31,032 nt of DNA from Lawsonibacter sp. (GTDB lineage: Bacteria; Bacillota; Clostridia; Oscillospirales; Oscillospiraceae), in NCBI GenBank assembly GCA_022798155.1, contig JAAWLY010000003.1, positions 1-31,032 on the forward strand, read 5' to 3'. Positions 1-6,944 of the stretch are shown here, piece after piece (positions within the stretch are counted from its first letter, which is position 1; each line of letters starts with the position of its first letter). Below the pieces are notes generated by a model, which was given only the letters and a program-made list of their open reading frames with translations, searched no databases and was not told the origin of the DNA. Made by a program: the position numbers and the translations under genes.

Positions 1-284
1 CCGCCTCAGGAAATCATTTCTTCCCACCTCAAACCACGGATAATCGTGTATTATCTGCCTATATTTTACTTCAATTTCTTACAAACTTCAACCCCATTTT
101 TCTATATTCCTATATTACTTATCATAGCGCCCTATAAGGCTCCGAAAAAGGGCGCTGACTTTGTAAAAGCCAACACCCTTAATACATATTCAGATTTAGA
201 AAAGAGGAAGGGTACCTTCCATTTCCATAAACATTCCAGTGAAATAATTGGTGGATCAGGTGTCCGCCCGTCCAGAGTTGCGTA
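1..284. other. AT-rich region without a convincing gene
   Basis: No reading frame here has convincing protein character or a ribosome site. Two inverted repeats are visible: AGCGCCCT at 126-133 against AGGGCGCT at 149-156, and GGAAGG-GTA-CCTTCC at 206-220. Neither is followed by a clean T-run. The stretch is downstream of the minus-strand tRNA and its terminator. Confidence 0.5.
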
Positions 285-325
285 AAATAAGGACTCATAT
301 AGTTATTGGCCATATGAGTCCTTGG
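285..325 (-). terminator. Intrinsic terminator after tRNA-Ala
   Basis: On the minus strand a 12-bp stem (AAGGACTCATAT against ATATGAGTCCTT, plus-strand 289-300 and 312-323) is followed by ATTTT. It starts six bases after the tRNA CCA end, so it is the natural end of the tRNA transcript. Confidence 0.8.
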
Positions 326-328
326 TTG

Positions 329-404
329 TGGTGGAGATAAGCGGGATCGAACCGCTGACCTCCTGAATGCCATTCAGGCGCTCTCCCAGCTGAGCTATAC
401 CCTA
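329..404 (-). tRNA. tRNA-Ala (anticodon GGC), acceptor stem partly mispaired
   Basis: Read on the minus strand, this 76-base unit has a D arm GCTC/GAGC, an anticodon stem CCTGA/TCAGG with loop ATGGCAT (anticodon GGC, reading GCC alanine codons), a T arm AGCGG-TTCGATC-CCGCT, discriminator A and an encoded CCA. The G3-U70 wobble that identifies tRNA-Ala is present. The 5' strand of the acceptor is TAGGGTA, where the matching strand TATCTCC would expect something like GGGGATA, so positions 1-72 (T/C) and 2-71 (A/C) do not pair. The gene may be a degenerate copy or sit at a recombination junction. Upstream, TTGAAC and TTAATA spaced 17 bases could be a promoter, but the -10 would lie almost against the tRNA 5' end. 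Confidence 0.8.
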
Positions 405-414
405 TATTAAACTT

Positions 415-433
415 TTGAACCAAAATAGTTCAA
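415..433. repeat. Inverted repeat upstream of the tRNA
   Basis: TTGAAC at 415-420 and GTTCAA at 428-433 form a perfect 6-bp inverted repeat with a 7-base spacer, just upstream of the tRNA 5' end. It overlaps the possible -35 element of the tRNA promoter. Its role is unknown. Confidence 0.4.
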
Positions 434-598
434 GTATCTCTCCTATATATTTAGTTTTATATACTTATAGAAGAAAATTCGTGAAGTCACAAGATCATTC
501 GCCTGCAAAGTTACCGGAAAACGACTCCCTCAATAATCCATATGAAGATATGCTGATTTTAAATGGATGTATGTGCGATTCGGCTTGGTTGCCTTTGA

Positions 599-739
599 CA
601 ACCAAACCGCCATCATCGCACTTTGTGCGATGATGGCGGCGAAAAATTTGAAGAACATCCGAAACGAAAACGGGGTAGCTTTCGTTTGTCTGCATGGAAA
701 GGAATTGTTGAAGTAGCTGAAAAGTATCCAAGAGGTAAA
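599..739 (+). pseudogene. Possible 3' remnant of an unidentified gene
   Basis: An open frame of about 46 codons runs from 599 to a TAA at 737-739. It contains a lysine/arginine-rich, protein-like segment (EEHPKRKRGSFRLSAWKG near 650-703) and is followed after about 25 bases by an intrinsic terminator, which is what the tail of a real plus-strand gene would look like. There is no start codon with a ribosome site, and the frame is closed upstream by TGA at 596-598. A perfect hairpin spans its first part. I do not recognise the family. It could also be a chance open frame. Confidence 0.3.
607..639. repeat. Perfect 15-bp hairpin
   Basis: CCGCCATCATCGCAC (607-621) is the exact reverse complement of 625-639, with a TTT loop. 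Neither side has a T-run, so it is not a standard terminator. It could be a small inverted duplication, since the right arm lies in the open frame that ends at 739. Confidence 0.7.
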
Positions 740-763
740 ACGACATTCTCGCTCTAATGATTG

Positions 764-800
764 GCAAAGACCACCAGCCGACTGGTGGTCTTTGCTTATT
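764..800 (+). terminator. Intrinsic terminator
   Basis: A 14-bp stem (GCAAAGACCACCAG at 764-777 against 782-795) with a CCGA loop is followed by TTATT on the plus strand. It lies about 25 bases after the TAA that closes the remnant frame at 739. Confidence 0.6.
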
Positions 801-964
801 CAACAGGTATTTATACAGTATCATCGATCTTTCCTTCCCGTGTCCCATCGTGTCCGGCCAAGGTGAAACATAGCGTGAATCCGGCCTTCCCGTTTCTGAC
901 ACCGCATTGAGCACACTCACCGGCAGTCTGCGAATACTCACCAGGGCTGGCATAATACAAATTC

Positions 965-1000
965 AGCCGGGAAGCGCTTTTTCACAACTTCCCGGCTAAA
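965..1000. terminator. Hairpin, possible terminator of the decayed minus-strand gene
   Basis: AGCCGGGAAG (965-974) pairs with CTTCCCGGCT (988-997). It lies about 55 bases downstream of the minus-strand frame that ends at 1052. T-runs on both sides are short, so termination is only possible, not clear. The gap 740-1051 otherwise holds nothing I can support. Confidence 0.4.
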
Positions 1001-1051
1001 TTGAGTAGTAGCGTCGTATTTTGGATGACACCCTGTCAGCAGTATGCTCGT

Positions 1052-1761
1052 TTAATTCGCCCTGACCATACTCTTCAAAACGGCGCAGACCTTGTCCCCC
1101 AAATCGGCATATTGAGGATAGTCCCTGCGAAAGCTCTGAAGCGTCACAGACGGCGTCAGGTAATCATCAATAAAGTCCGGAATGTGTGCCAGGACGATCC
1201 CTAAGCCCAATTGCTCAAAAAAGTGCTGCGGGTTGTTGACCAGATCGTCTTCGCTTCCGTCAGCATAGCATGTTACCCTGAGTGTTCGGTTGCCCCCAAT
1301 CCACGGGCGCTCCCATGACGGGAAAAATCGCCCAAAGCTCGGTTGCCGCTGAAAGTGAACCCGGAAACCGCTTCTGCGCCGGATCGCATCCTGCGCATAC
1401 TCAAACACATCATCAATCGCGGTCCCATTGATCCCACACAAGTCCCTGCATATCTGACTGATTACCACACCCAAGGAATCTTCCGCCCGAATCAAATTTC
1501 CCAAGTTGTGTTCCCCTTTCTCCTGGACGCAGCTGCTGTCCAGGGTCGTATGCAGTTTCTTCCGTTGCCAAAAGACACCAGCTATTCAACCGTTTATGTG
1601 CCAGATCGGAGCGCTCACCTATCAGAATTCATTCGGTTTGTGGGGTGCACGCCGCACTCCATTCAGAACATACTCATCCAGGCGAAGGCCCCTATAGATA
1701 CAGTTGCCGCCCGCATCTTTTGGCTTATATGCTGTCCTTCGTCCGTATTAATTTCTTCCAT
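1052..1761 (-). pseudogene. Decayed gene downstream of the XRE regulator
   Basis: The last 150 codons (1504 to 1052) form an open frame with good protein character and an acidic, hydrophobic C-terminal half. Reading the same frame upstream gives more protein-like sequence, with stretches such as KDAGGNCIYRGLRLDEYVLN and QEKGEHNLGNLIRAEDSLG, interrupted by three in-frame stops: TGA near 1586-1588, TAG near 1619-1621 and TGA at 1622-1624. An ATG at 1761, 18 bases after the XRE stop, begins a short frame (MEEINTDEGQHISQK) that would need a frameshift to join it. The layout suggests a second gene of the XRE operon that has lost function. I do not recognise the family. A plus-strand frame (1343-1840) lies exactly antisense to it and is probably its shadow. 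Confidence 0.45.
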
Positions 1762-1778
1762 TTTACTGGCCGGAATCT

Positions 1779-2351
1779 TCAGCCCGCCACAGGTACAAGC
1801 GTCTCCAGAAGAAAACGCTTCACAGCCTGGAACGTATTGACAAAAAACTGATTGAAGCTGTTTTCGCCACTGCCCCTCGATTCCGTCGCCTTCACCTCCT
1901 TTCTCATTGCCCCCAGAAGAACTTTGATGACTTTCACGTTTTCTTCTGAGGCAAATTTGTCAAAATCGCGGAAATACCCTAGCAGATCACTGTCTGCGCG
2001 ATAAATGGACGTCACAATACCGAGCAAATCCAACATCGTTCCATCCCGGCTGTAGAGCGCCCCTTCTCCTCTCGCGTTGCCGTAGCCGGCCTTTACCAGA
2101 AGCTCTGGATACGGTACCCCGATGTGGGGGGAGATTTTTTGCAAGGTGGACCTCTCCGGGTCCGTCCAGCCCGTTTCAATGCGACTGAGCGTCACAGCGT
2201 TCACACCTGCAAGCCTCCCAAGCTCCTTTTGGGTAAGTTTTTTTGCCTTTCTTGCCTCCTTTATCAACTCCCCCACAGGATTCTTCAGTTCTCGCTCCAC
2301 ACTTTCCGGCGTCTCATTCATCTCATTTGTTTCATTCATTCCGTTACACAA
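1779..2351 (-). CDS. XRE-family transcriptional regulator
   Basis: This encodes a 190-residue DNA-binding protein, probably a repressor. Residues ~26-85 are a Cro/CI-type helix-turn-helix: LIKEARKAKKLTQKELGRLA, then GVNAVTLSRIETGWTDP, where the second helix reads TLSRIE. The C-terminal ~100 residues are a mixed alpha-helical region that may dimerise or sense a partner; I do not recognise it. The start is TTG at 2351, eight bases after AGGAG; the ATG five codons in (2339) lies too far from that site. A near-consensus promoter at 2566-2594 gives a leader of about 200 nt that opens with a hairpin (CTGGCT/AGCCAG, 2536-2553). It is divergent from the P-loop ATPase gene, so it probably controls that gene and itself. 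A decayed gene follows directly downstream. Confidence 0.85.
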   Translation of the reverse strand: MCNGMNETNEMNETPESVERELKNPVGELIKEARKAKKLTQKELGRLAGVNAVTLSRIETGWTDPERSTLQKISPHIGVPYPELLVKAGYGNARGEGALYSRDGTMLDLLGIVTSIYRADSDLLGYFRDFDKFASEENVKVIKVLLGAMRKEVKATESRGSGENSFNQFFVNTFQAVKRFLLETLVPVAG

Positions 2352-2565
2352 CTGCGTATCTCCTTTCCGCGATTTTTACGCGTTTGCACGGTGTGTTTCT
2401 CAGAATCATCACAAGCCGCCTGCATGGATAATCCCCCTTTTGGAGTGGGGAAAACGTTCGCTGTGCCCTCCGGCACCAGATACGGCAACTTCCCGCAGAC
2501 TGCTTTTCATCACACACATGAATGACGCGTGGAGACTGGCTCGAATAAGCCAGCTTGTAAAACAT

Positions 2566-2594
2566 ATTATAGCATTGAGCTTTGCATCTGTCAA
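2566..2594 (-). promoter_or_regulatory. Sigma-A promoter of the XRE gene
   Basis: On the minus strand, TTGACA (2594-2589) and TATAAT (2571-2566) are both perfect consensus hexamers separated by 17 bases. The transcription start would be near 2559. Confidence 0.85.
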
Positions 2595-2603
2595 GCTCTT
2601 GGG

Positions 2604-2660
2604 GCTATATTTTTAGCACTATTTAATATTCAATCCATCAAAAGCTAAATTTTTCTTAGC
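2604..2660. promoter_or_regulatory. Two related inverted repeats, candidate XRE operators
   Basis: GCTA-TATTTT-TAGC (2604-2617) and GCTAA-ATTTTTC-TTAGC (2644-2660) share arms and an AT core. Both lie between the divergent -35 boxes at 2594 and 2678, where a repressor could block both promoters. Binding is inference. Confidence 0.45.
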
Positions 2661-2677
2661 GTTTTAATTTTATGTTC

Positions 2678-2706
2678 TTGACACGGAAGAAAGCCCGTGC
2701 TATAGT
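2678..2706 (+). promoter_or_regulatory. Sigma-A promoter of the ATPase gene
   Basis: TTGACA (2678-2683) and TATAGT (2701-2706) are 17 bases apart. The start of transcription would be near 2713, giving a ~65-nt leader to the ATG at 2778. Confidence 0.8.
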
Positions 2707-2777
2707 ATAGACATCGAGAGACAGAAACCTGCCACGCTCCAATGGTTGAAACGGTCACACGAGCCAGGAGGAAACCT

Positions 2778-4730
2778 ATGAATATGAAGAGAAAACCCAA
2801 CCAGTACAAGCCTATCCGTCCCAAGGGTGGGCACAACAGCAGATATGACGCTCACGCCCCTGCTTTTACGTATCTGCTCAGTTCCGACGCAGGCGGAAAA
2901 GGAAAGTCCGATTTCGAACAAACCTACATCCCAGACGAGGCAACGAGCAAAGCACTCATGGGCATCGTAGAGTACCCCATGGACAGCATCTGTGCCCTGA
3001 TTGGCAATCCGGGGCAGGGAAAAACGTCGGATATCAAATACACCTTTGGCTGTGGCAACAATGCGCCACAACTTTGGAGGGAGAAACAGACCGTCATATT
3101 TCCAGTCTTCTGCCAGGGCATCATTCTTGAAACTAGTGCCGGAGATGGGCTGACCGTGGCTCATGCCAGGATGGATATGGAAAAGAGCGTTTCCGCTGTT
3201 TGCACCATGATGGAGGGGGAAATTTCCGGGCTCCGGGACTGGTTCGACTCTCCGGAGGGCCAGCGCGGCTTCTGCCAGTTCATCCGCGACACTAACCCCA
3301 AGGCGTTAGAGGATCCGAAGGCCGCCCCCCAGGGCGAGAGGAATCGAAGTGATGCTGAAAAAATCCGCATCGCCAAGGAGAACGACTTTTTCATCTATGT
3401 GGTTTCGAAGCTGAAATTCTACCTTGCCAGCGGACGGACTGACTACAACAGGGTACTGGTCATCATAGATAACATCGAAGCGCAAAGTCAGATCTACCGG
3501 GATCAGCTGGTGCTACTCTACATGAAGTTGTATAACTGCCTGCACAACTATCCATACAGCGGGGCGGGGGAGAGAGCCTATGTAAACCTGCTAATCGCCA
3601 TAGACCCCGCCACCTACCGGGAGTTGGAACGGCATCCGGGCATGATTGGACTCCAGTCCGCACGAAAGATATACAAGGAAGGTGGCTTGGACATCCAGAA
3701 ATACTTCAAGAAAAAAGCCGCCGCCATACCCAAAGAGCTGAAGCGGAACAATTACAGAATGTGGCGGGAGGCGGAGGATACTCTGGACGCTTTCTGTGGT
3801 CGGCTGGACGGCAAATATGCCAGCATGATTATGGGCCTTGCCGACAACAGCGTTCAGACGGCGCTGAAGCTGTTTGATCGCATCCTGTCCAACCCTTATT
3901 GGATCACAAAGGACTCCTGTACCGACAGTAACGCAACGGAAGGCGGCTACGTCTACAACAATATCACGGTTATCCGCGCCGTGGCCTGCGGTCCCAACCT
4001 TGTATATCGAGGGGAGGATTCTCCTATTCCCAACGTGCTTCTCAACTCGGAACTGGACGATGACAATAATTCCATCCTCAGTCTCTATATCATCGCATAC
4101 TTTAAGCCGGAGACATCAGAATACCGAGGCTATGGGGCAAATACCGTAGAGGAGTCCCGACTGAAAAGCGACCTGTCTGATTTGTTTACTGACAACAGCC
4201 CAGCGGGCGTTCAACAGATGAATAAACGAATTTCAAAAACGCTAGTCAGCCTTTGCGCATTCGGCGTGATAGGAAAAGCTCTGGGCACCGAAAGTAAAAA
4301 CCCGAGGCTATTTATCACCCGTAAAGGCGCTGAAATCTGGAATATGCTTGCCCGGGACAGCGTTCTGCTGGAAATGTACCGCGAGGACTACTATCGGGAC
4401 TATGACCCCCAAGAACATAGCGCAGACACGGACAGGTTCAAATCCAGCCAGGACTTTATGCAGGATGGCAGACAACAGTTCATCTTCGTGGAACTCTATA
4501 AGTTGCTGCGTGAGTTGCTCCAGATAGAGCGGGGTATGCTGGAAGTGGTAATTCGCAACGGCGCTGGAGATAAATATGGTTGTCTCTTCGATGAAAAAAC
4601 TATGGTGGGGCACCTGATGGAGGGAGTACACCGATCCGTTGAGTTTTCAGGCAAAACGGGCGTTCCGGATGTCCTATCCCAACGGGAGTGCCTTGAACAA
4701 GAGATCAACGAAATCAGGCGGCAACTATAG
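2778..4730 (+). CDS. P-loop ATPase of an accessory locus, function unknown
   Basis: A 650-residue cytoplasmic protein. It has Walker A GNPGQGKT at residues 76-83 and a Walker B-like strand ending in D231 (VLVIIDNIEA), then a sensor-like strand near 268-280 (LLIAIDPATY). These are AAA/STAND-type ATPase features. Later parts contain a winged-helix-like stretch (FGVIGKALG ... RLFITRKGAEIW), and the C-terminus is helical and charged. No membrane segment is visible. The start at 2778 is preferred over an upstream frame at 2742 because AGGAGG ends seven bases before it. The gene has its own strong promoter and is divergent from an XRE regulator. Its GC content and setting mark it as accessory DNA. 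Large ATPases of this build occur in defence and conflict loci, but nothing here proves that role. Confidence 0.8.
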   Translation: MNMKRKPNQYKPIRPKGGHNSRYDAHAPAFTYLLSSDAGGKGKSDFEQTYIPDEATSKALMGIVEYPMDSICALIGNPGQGKTSDIKYTFGCGNNAPQLWREKQTVIFPVFCQGIILETSAGDGLTVAHARMDMEKSVSAVCTMMEGEISGLRDWFDSPEGQRGFCQFIRDTNPKALEDPKAAPQGERNRSDAEKIRIAKENDFFIYVVSKLKFYLASGRTDYNRVLVIIDNIEAQSQIYRDQLVLLYMKLYNCLHNYPYSGAGERAYVNLLIAIDPATYRELERHPGMIGLQSARKIYKEGGLDIQKYFKKKAAAIPKELKRNNYRMWREAEDTLDAFCGRLDGKYASMIMGLADNSVQTALKLFDRILSNPYWITKDSCTDSNATEGGYVYNNITVIRAVACGPNLVYRGEDSPIPNVLLNSELDDDNNSILSLYIIAYFKPETSEYRGYGANTVEESRLKSDLSDLFTDNSPAGVQQMNKRISKTLVSLCAFGVIGKALGTESKNPRLFITRKGAEIWNMLARDSVLLEMYREDYYRDYDPQEHSADTDRFKSSQDFMQDGRQQFIFVELYKLLRELLQIERGMLEVVIRNGAGDKYGCLFDEKTMVGHLMEGVHRSVEFSGKTGVPDVLSQRECLEQEINEIRRQL

Positions 4731-4754
4731 GTACTCTGGACATATAAGTCCTTG

Positions 4755-4782
4755 AGTGCTGGTACCCCGGCTTTTCAGCACT
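4755..4782 (+). terminator. Weak hairpin after the ATPase gene
   Basis: AGTGCTG (4755-4761) pairs with CAGCACT (4776-4782) 24 bases after the ATPase stop. It lacks a good T-run (TACTTC follows), so it may be an inefficient terminator or only an mRNA 3' structure. Confidence 0.35.
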
Positions 4783-4855
4783 ACTTCACTGGTCAGCCAT
4801 CTGGTTCCCCTATAGGGAATGCGGCACAGCGAAAGGAGCGTGATTCCCATGTACT

Positions 4856-4952
4856 AAAAAATAACGGCACACAGAGTTGCAGCTCTGTATGCCGTGCTTG
4901 AACAGAACCCAAACGACAGCCATCAACCACGAGGATGTGTCAGGATCCCTAC
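4856..4952 (-). ncRNA. Putative small RNA of about 97 nt, antisense to the flanking genes
   Basis: A complete minus-strand transcription unit fits between two plus-strand genes. Its promoter is at 4959-4987. Its end is an intrinsic terminator whose stem is ACGGCA plus ACAGAG arms with one internal mismatch (plus-strand 4864-4895), followed on the minus strand by TATTTTTT (about 4862-4856). A 37-codon frame starts inside it (ATG at 4923, stop at 4810) but has no clear ribosome site and runs through the terminator, so I favour a non-coding RNA. It is divergent from the ribosome site and ATG at 5044-5059. Target and function are unknown; control of the element's own genes is a possibility. Confidence 0.55.
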
Positions 4953-4958
4953 ATCGTT

Positions 4959-4987
4959 ATGTTACCATAGCGGTGCGCACATGTCAA
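4959..4987 (-). promoter_or_regulatory. Sigma-A promoter of the small RNA
   Basis: On the minus strand, TTGACA (4987-4982) and TAACAT (4964-4959) are separated by exactly 17 bases. There is no minus-strand protein gene downstream that it could serve. Confidence 0.65.
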
Positions 4988-5043
4988 GAAAAAACACTTG
5001 TTCTTCTCATATGGGCATCCTGGCATATCCTCCGCATTTTTAT

Positions 5044-5059
5044 AGGAGGATCGATCATG
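5044..5059 (+). promoter_or_regulatory. Strong ribosome site and ATG out of frame with the long ORF
   Basis: AGGAGGA at 5044-5050, six bases, then ATG at 5057-5059. The frame it opens begins MKILLKLL, a typical membrane-protein start, but departs from the long ORF by one base; the ORF is closed upstream by TGA at 5070-5072. Confidence 0.6.
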
Positions 5060-5087
5060 AAGATTCTTCTGAAACTTCTTCCGTCAT

Positions 5088-6437
5088 GTGCTCACGCCGT
5101 TCACCATGATTTTCGCGGTCATTGCAGGTCTGCTGGCTGCTGGCGTCTCGGCGCTGGTGGAGTTCTTTGTGCTCCAGCAGTGGCTCCGTCCCGAAAATCA
5201 GCGACTGTTTTTCATCCCGCTGATTGTGGTCATCGCTCTGGAGGGCATCAAGCTGTTCCTTCATTTTTCTGAAGCAGCCTTCAAGCAGAATCCTCTCTCC
5301 GACACAGACCGGGCGTCTCTTCAAACTTTTCTGAGTGTGCTCCCCTATATCAAATGGGGGCTGGTCGCATTCTCCCTTGTGTGCACCCTCATCTTTATGT
5401 CTAGTTCCTTCTATTATAAGGTGCCGGGGGAGGAGGCGGAGTCGGTTCAAGCGGCCAGAGAGAAGATCGAGGCGGCGTACAGTCGAGATGAGCAGGCGGC
5501 CATTGAGGAAGCTAACCGGATCTATCAGAACACCATTGATGCCGCCTTTCTCCAGGTACAGGCGGCTCAGGATCACTTCGATACCATCACCATCGTTTAC
5601 ACTCCCCGGAATGAGTACGTGCGCAGCACCGAAGCAAAAGGGGCTGCCCAGCAGGCATTGCAAACGGCTCAGCAAGAGTATGCTCTGGTGCAGAGCCAAG
5701 CCGAGCAGGCGCGCACAGACCGCCTAGATGCTGCCAGACAGGTGCTGGATGCCTCCAAGGCTCAGGAGTTGGAGGCGCTGGAACAGTCTGAACTGGCACT
5801 GATCTCGGGAGACAACCGATATCTGAGTAGCTTTCTGCTGTTTTTCAGCCAAACGTTTTTCGGCCATACCTACTCCCGCCCCTCTTACTATATTTGGGTT
5901 GTAATCATTTCCGTCGCCCTGTCGGCCCTGCTGGAAGCAGTCATTAGTCTTTCTCAGCGCGTAATTACTCTCCCGCCAGGGGCGCTGTCCGCTATATCAG
6001 AGGGAGCGCCAATCGATGCTGAAGGAAAGGAGAGGGTTGCCCGCTTCCTACGGTACCTCACAAGCGCCTTCATTGCGCTATCCATCTTTCTTATGTACGG
6101 CGGGCTCATGGAAATCAGCTATAACGGTATCCATCTGGGTGCTGCGCTGGTCTGCAGCCTCGTCGCTGTCCTGATCCCGTCCGTAATTTTCCGCAGTGTT
6201 CAGCCTGAGCAGGAGGAGGAAGGCATCAAGCGCTTTTTCCAGAAAGCTGCTTCCGAAGCCCAGGCCGTCACCGTGAAAGGACTTCTCTCGTTCGCTGGCT
6301 TTATGCTGATCGGCATGCTCTTCGGCGAGACGTTTGTCTCTCTGAGTGTCCCGGCAATCGGCATTTCCGTTGGAAATATTATTGGTCACACGCTACACCT
6401 ACTGCCGACCAACAGTCCAGCGAACGCACAGGCGTAA
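5088..6437 (+). CDS. Membrane protein with a central coiled coil; start probably frameshifted
   Basis: A protein of about 449 residues. Three hydrophobic segments lie in the first ~110 residues (about 7-29, 42-62 and 86-108). A long Ala/Gln/Glu-rich coiled coil follows at about 112-235, then four or more membrane segments from ~265 to the end. This suggests an inner-membrane protein with a coiled-coil loop, family unknown. The only in-frame starts are GTG 5088 and ATG 5106, neither with a ribosome site. A strong site (AGGAGGA, 5044-5050) stands seven bases before an ATG at 5057, which reads MKILLKLLPS in another frame. One base gained or lost between about 5080 and 5088 would join the two. 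Either the gene is frameshifted or it starts weakly at 5088/5106. It is followed by a terminator and lies downstream of the ATPase gene. Confidence 0.7.
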   Translation: MLTPFTMIFAVIAGLLAAGVSALVEFFVLQQWLRPENQRLFFIPLIVVIALEGIKLFLHFSEAAFKQNPLSDTDRASLQTFLSVLPYIKWGLVAFSLVCTLIFMSSSFYYKVPGEEAESVQAAREKIEAAYSRDEQAAIEEANRIYQNTIDAAFLQVQAAQDHFDTITIVYTPRNEYVRSTEAKGAAQQALQTAQQEYALVQSQAEQARTDRLDAARQVLDASKAQELEALEQSELALISGDNRYLSSFLLFFSQTFFGHTYSRPSYYIWVVIISVALSALLEAVISLSQRVITLPPGALSAISEGAPIDAEGKERVARFLRYLTSAFIALSIFLMYGGLMEISYNGIHLGAALVCSLVAVLIPSVIFRSVQPEQEEEGIKRFFQKAASEAQAVTVKGLLSFAGFMLIGMLFGETFVSLSVPAIGISVGNIIGHTLHLLPTNSPANAQA

Positions 6438-6454
6438 TGCCGTCTCAGATGTGC

Positions 6455-6494
6455 AAATTGCCCTTCCCTGCACTAAGGGGAGGGCAATTTCATC
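6455..6494 (+). terminator. Intrinsic terminator after the membrane-protein gene
   Basis: A 14-bp stem (AAATTGCCCTTCCC, 6455-6468, against 6477-6490; one G-T pair) with an 8-base loop lies 18 bases after the stop. The T-run is short (the right arm itself ends TTT). Confidence 0.6.
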
Positions 6495-6831
6495 GTATAA
6501 TGTTTTTATATGTTGTGGCAAGCGTCATGTTTTCCGCCCGAACAAAAGCGAGCAGGGCTCCTATCTGATATTTCACATAACATCTGGCCTCATCAGCGGA
6601 TATTGTCATCGTTCTGCGTCCAAACCCCAACAGATCCGGAAAGCTTGGATGGGCCCCTACCGCAATACCGTTTTTCTTTGCCAGAGTTACCGCCTGTTCC
6701 ATAATCATGGGATCACCAGCGTGCCAGCCGCACGCAAGATTCGCGGAAGAAATGCACGGAATGATTTGAGCGTCCATCCCTATTTTGTACGCCCCGAAGC
6801 TTTCACCCAGATCCGCGTTAAGGTCAATCAT
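6490..6831 (-). pseudogene. pxpA: 5-oxoprolinase subunit A (LamB/YcsF family), truncated
   Basis: The first ~103 residues are clearly the N-terminal part of PxpA, the subunit that with PxpB and PxpC hydrolyses 5-oxoproline to glutamate using ATP. Visible family motifs are NADLGE near residue 4, SSANLACGWHAGDP in the 30s, and GAHPSFPD. The start at 6831 is set by AGGAGG six bases upstream. After VRAENMTL the family pattern (normally a conserved HVKPHGALY segment) is lost. The frame then continues about ten codons (ATTYKNIIR) to a stop at 6490. Full members have about 250 residues, so more than half is missing. No pxpB or pxpC is present. The break, near 6520, coincides with the end of the accessory segment. 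Confidence 0.85.
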
Positions 6832-6944
6832 TTTTACTCCTCCTGTTATTTTGGCCTGATTTTCCTCCAACCTTTATGACTATTATTCAGCAAATTATAT
6901 AATTTTATCTTAATCACTGAATAGACAATTTACAAGCAGGTCTT

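Noticed and set aside
46..285. 79-codon plus-strand open frame near the window start
   Set aside because: Hydrophobic AT-rich translation without a ribosome site or recognisable feature.
495..953. 152-codon minus-strand open frame
   Set aside because: Serine/arginine-rich sequence without domain character, running through the 607-639 hairpin and the 764-795 terminator, with no ribosome site.
1343..1840. 165-codon plus-strand open frame
   Set aside because: It is codon-for-codon antisense to the minus-strand decayed gene, overlaps the end of the XRE gene by about 60 bases and lacks a ribosome site. Some doubt remains because the minus-strand gene is broken.
4837..4857. Ribosome site followed by a two-codon frame (ATG TAC TAA) at 4849
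   Set aside because: It could be a minimal leader ORF, but it overlaps the terminator region of the opposite-strand small RNA and no plus-strand promoter is seen before it. Probably chance.
5021..5036. Possible sigma-54 promoter before the membrane-protein gene
   Set aside because: GG and GC are ten bases apart and TGGCAT is near consensus, but the -12 box is CCGCA and the site would leave under 10 bases of leader before the ribosome site.
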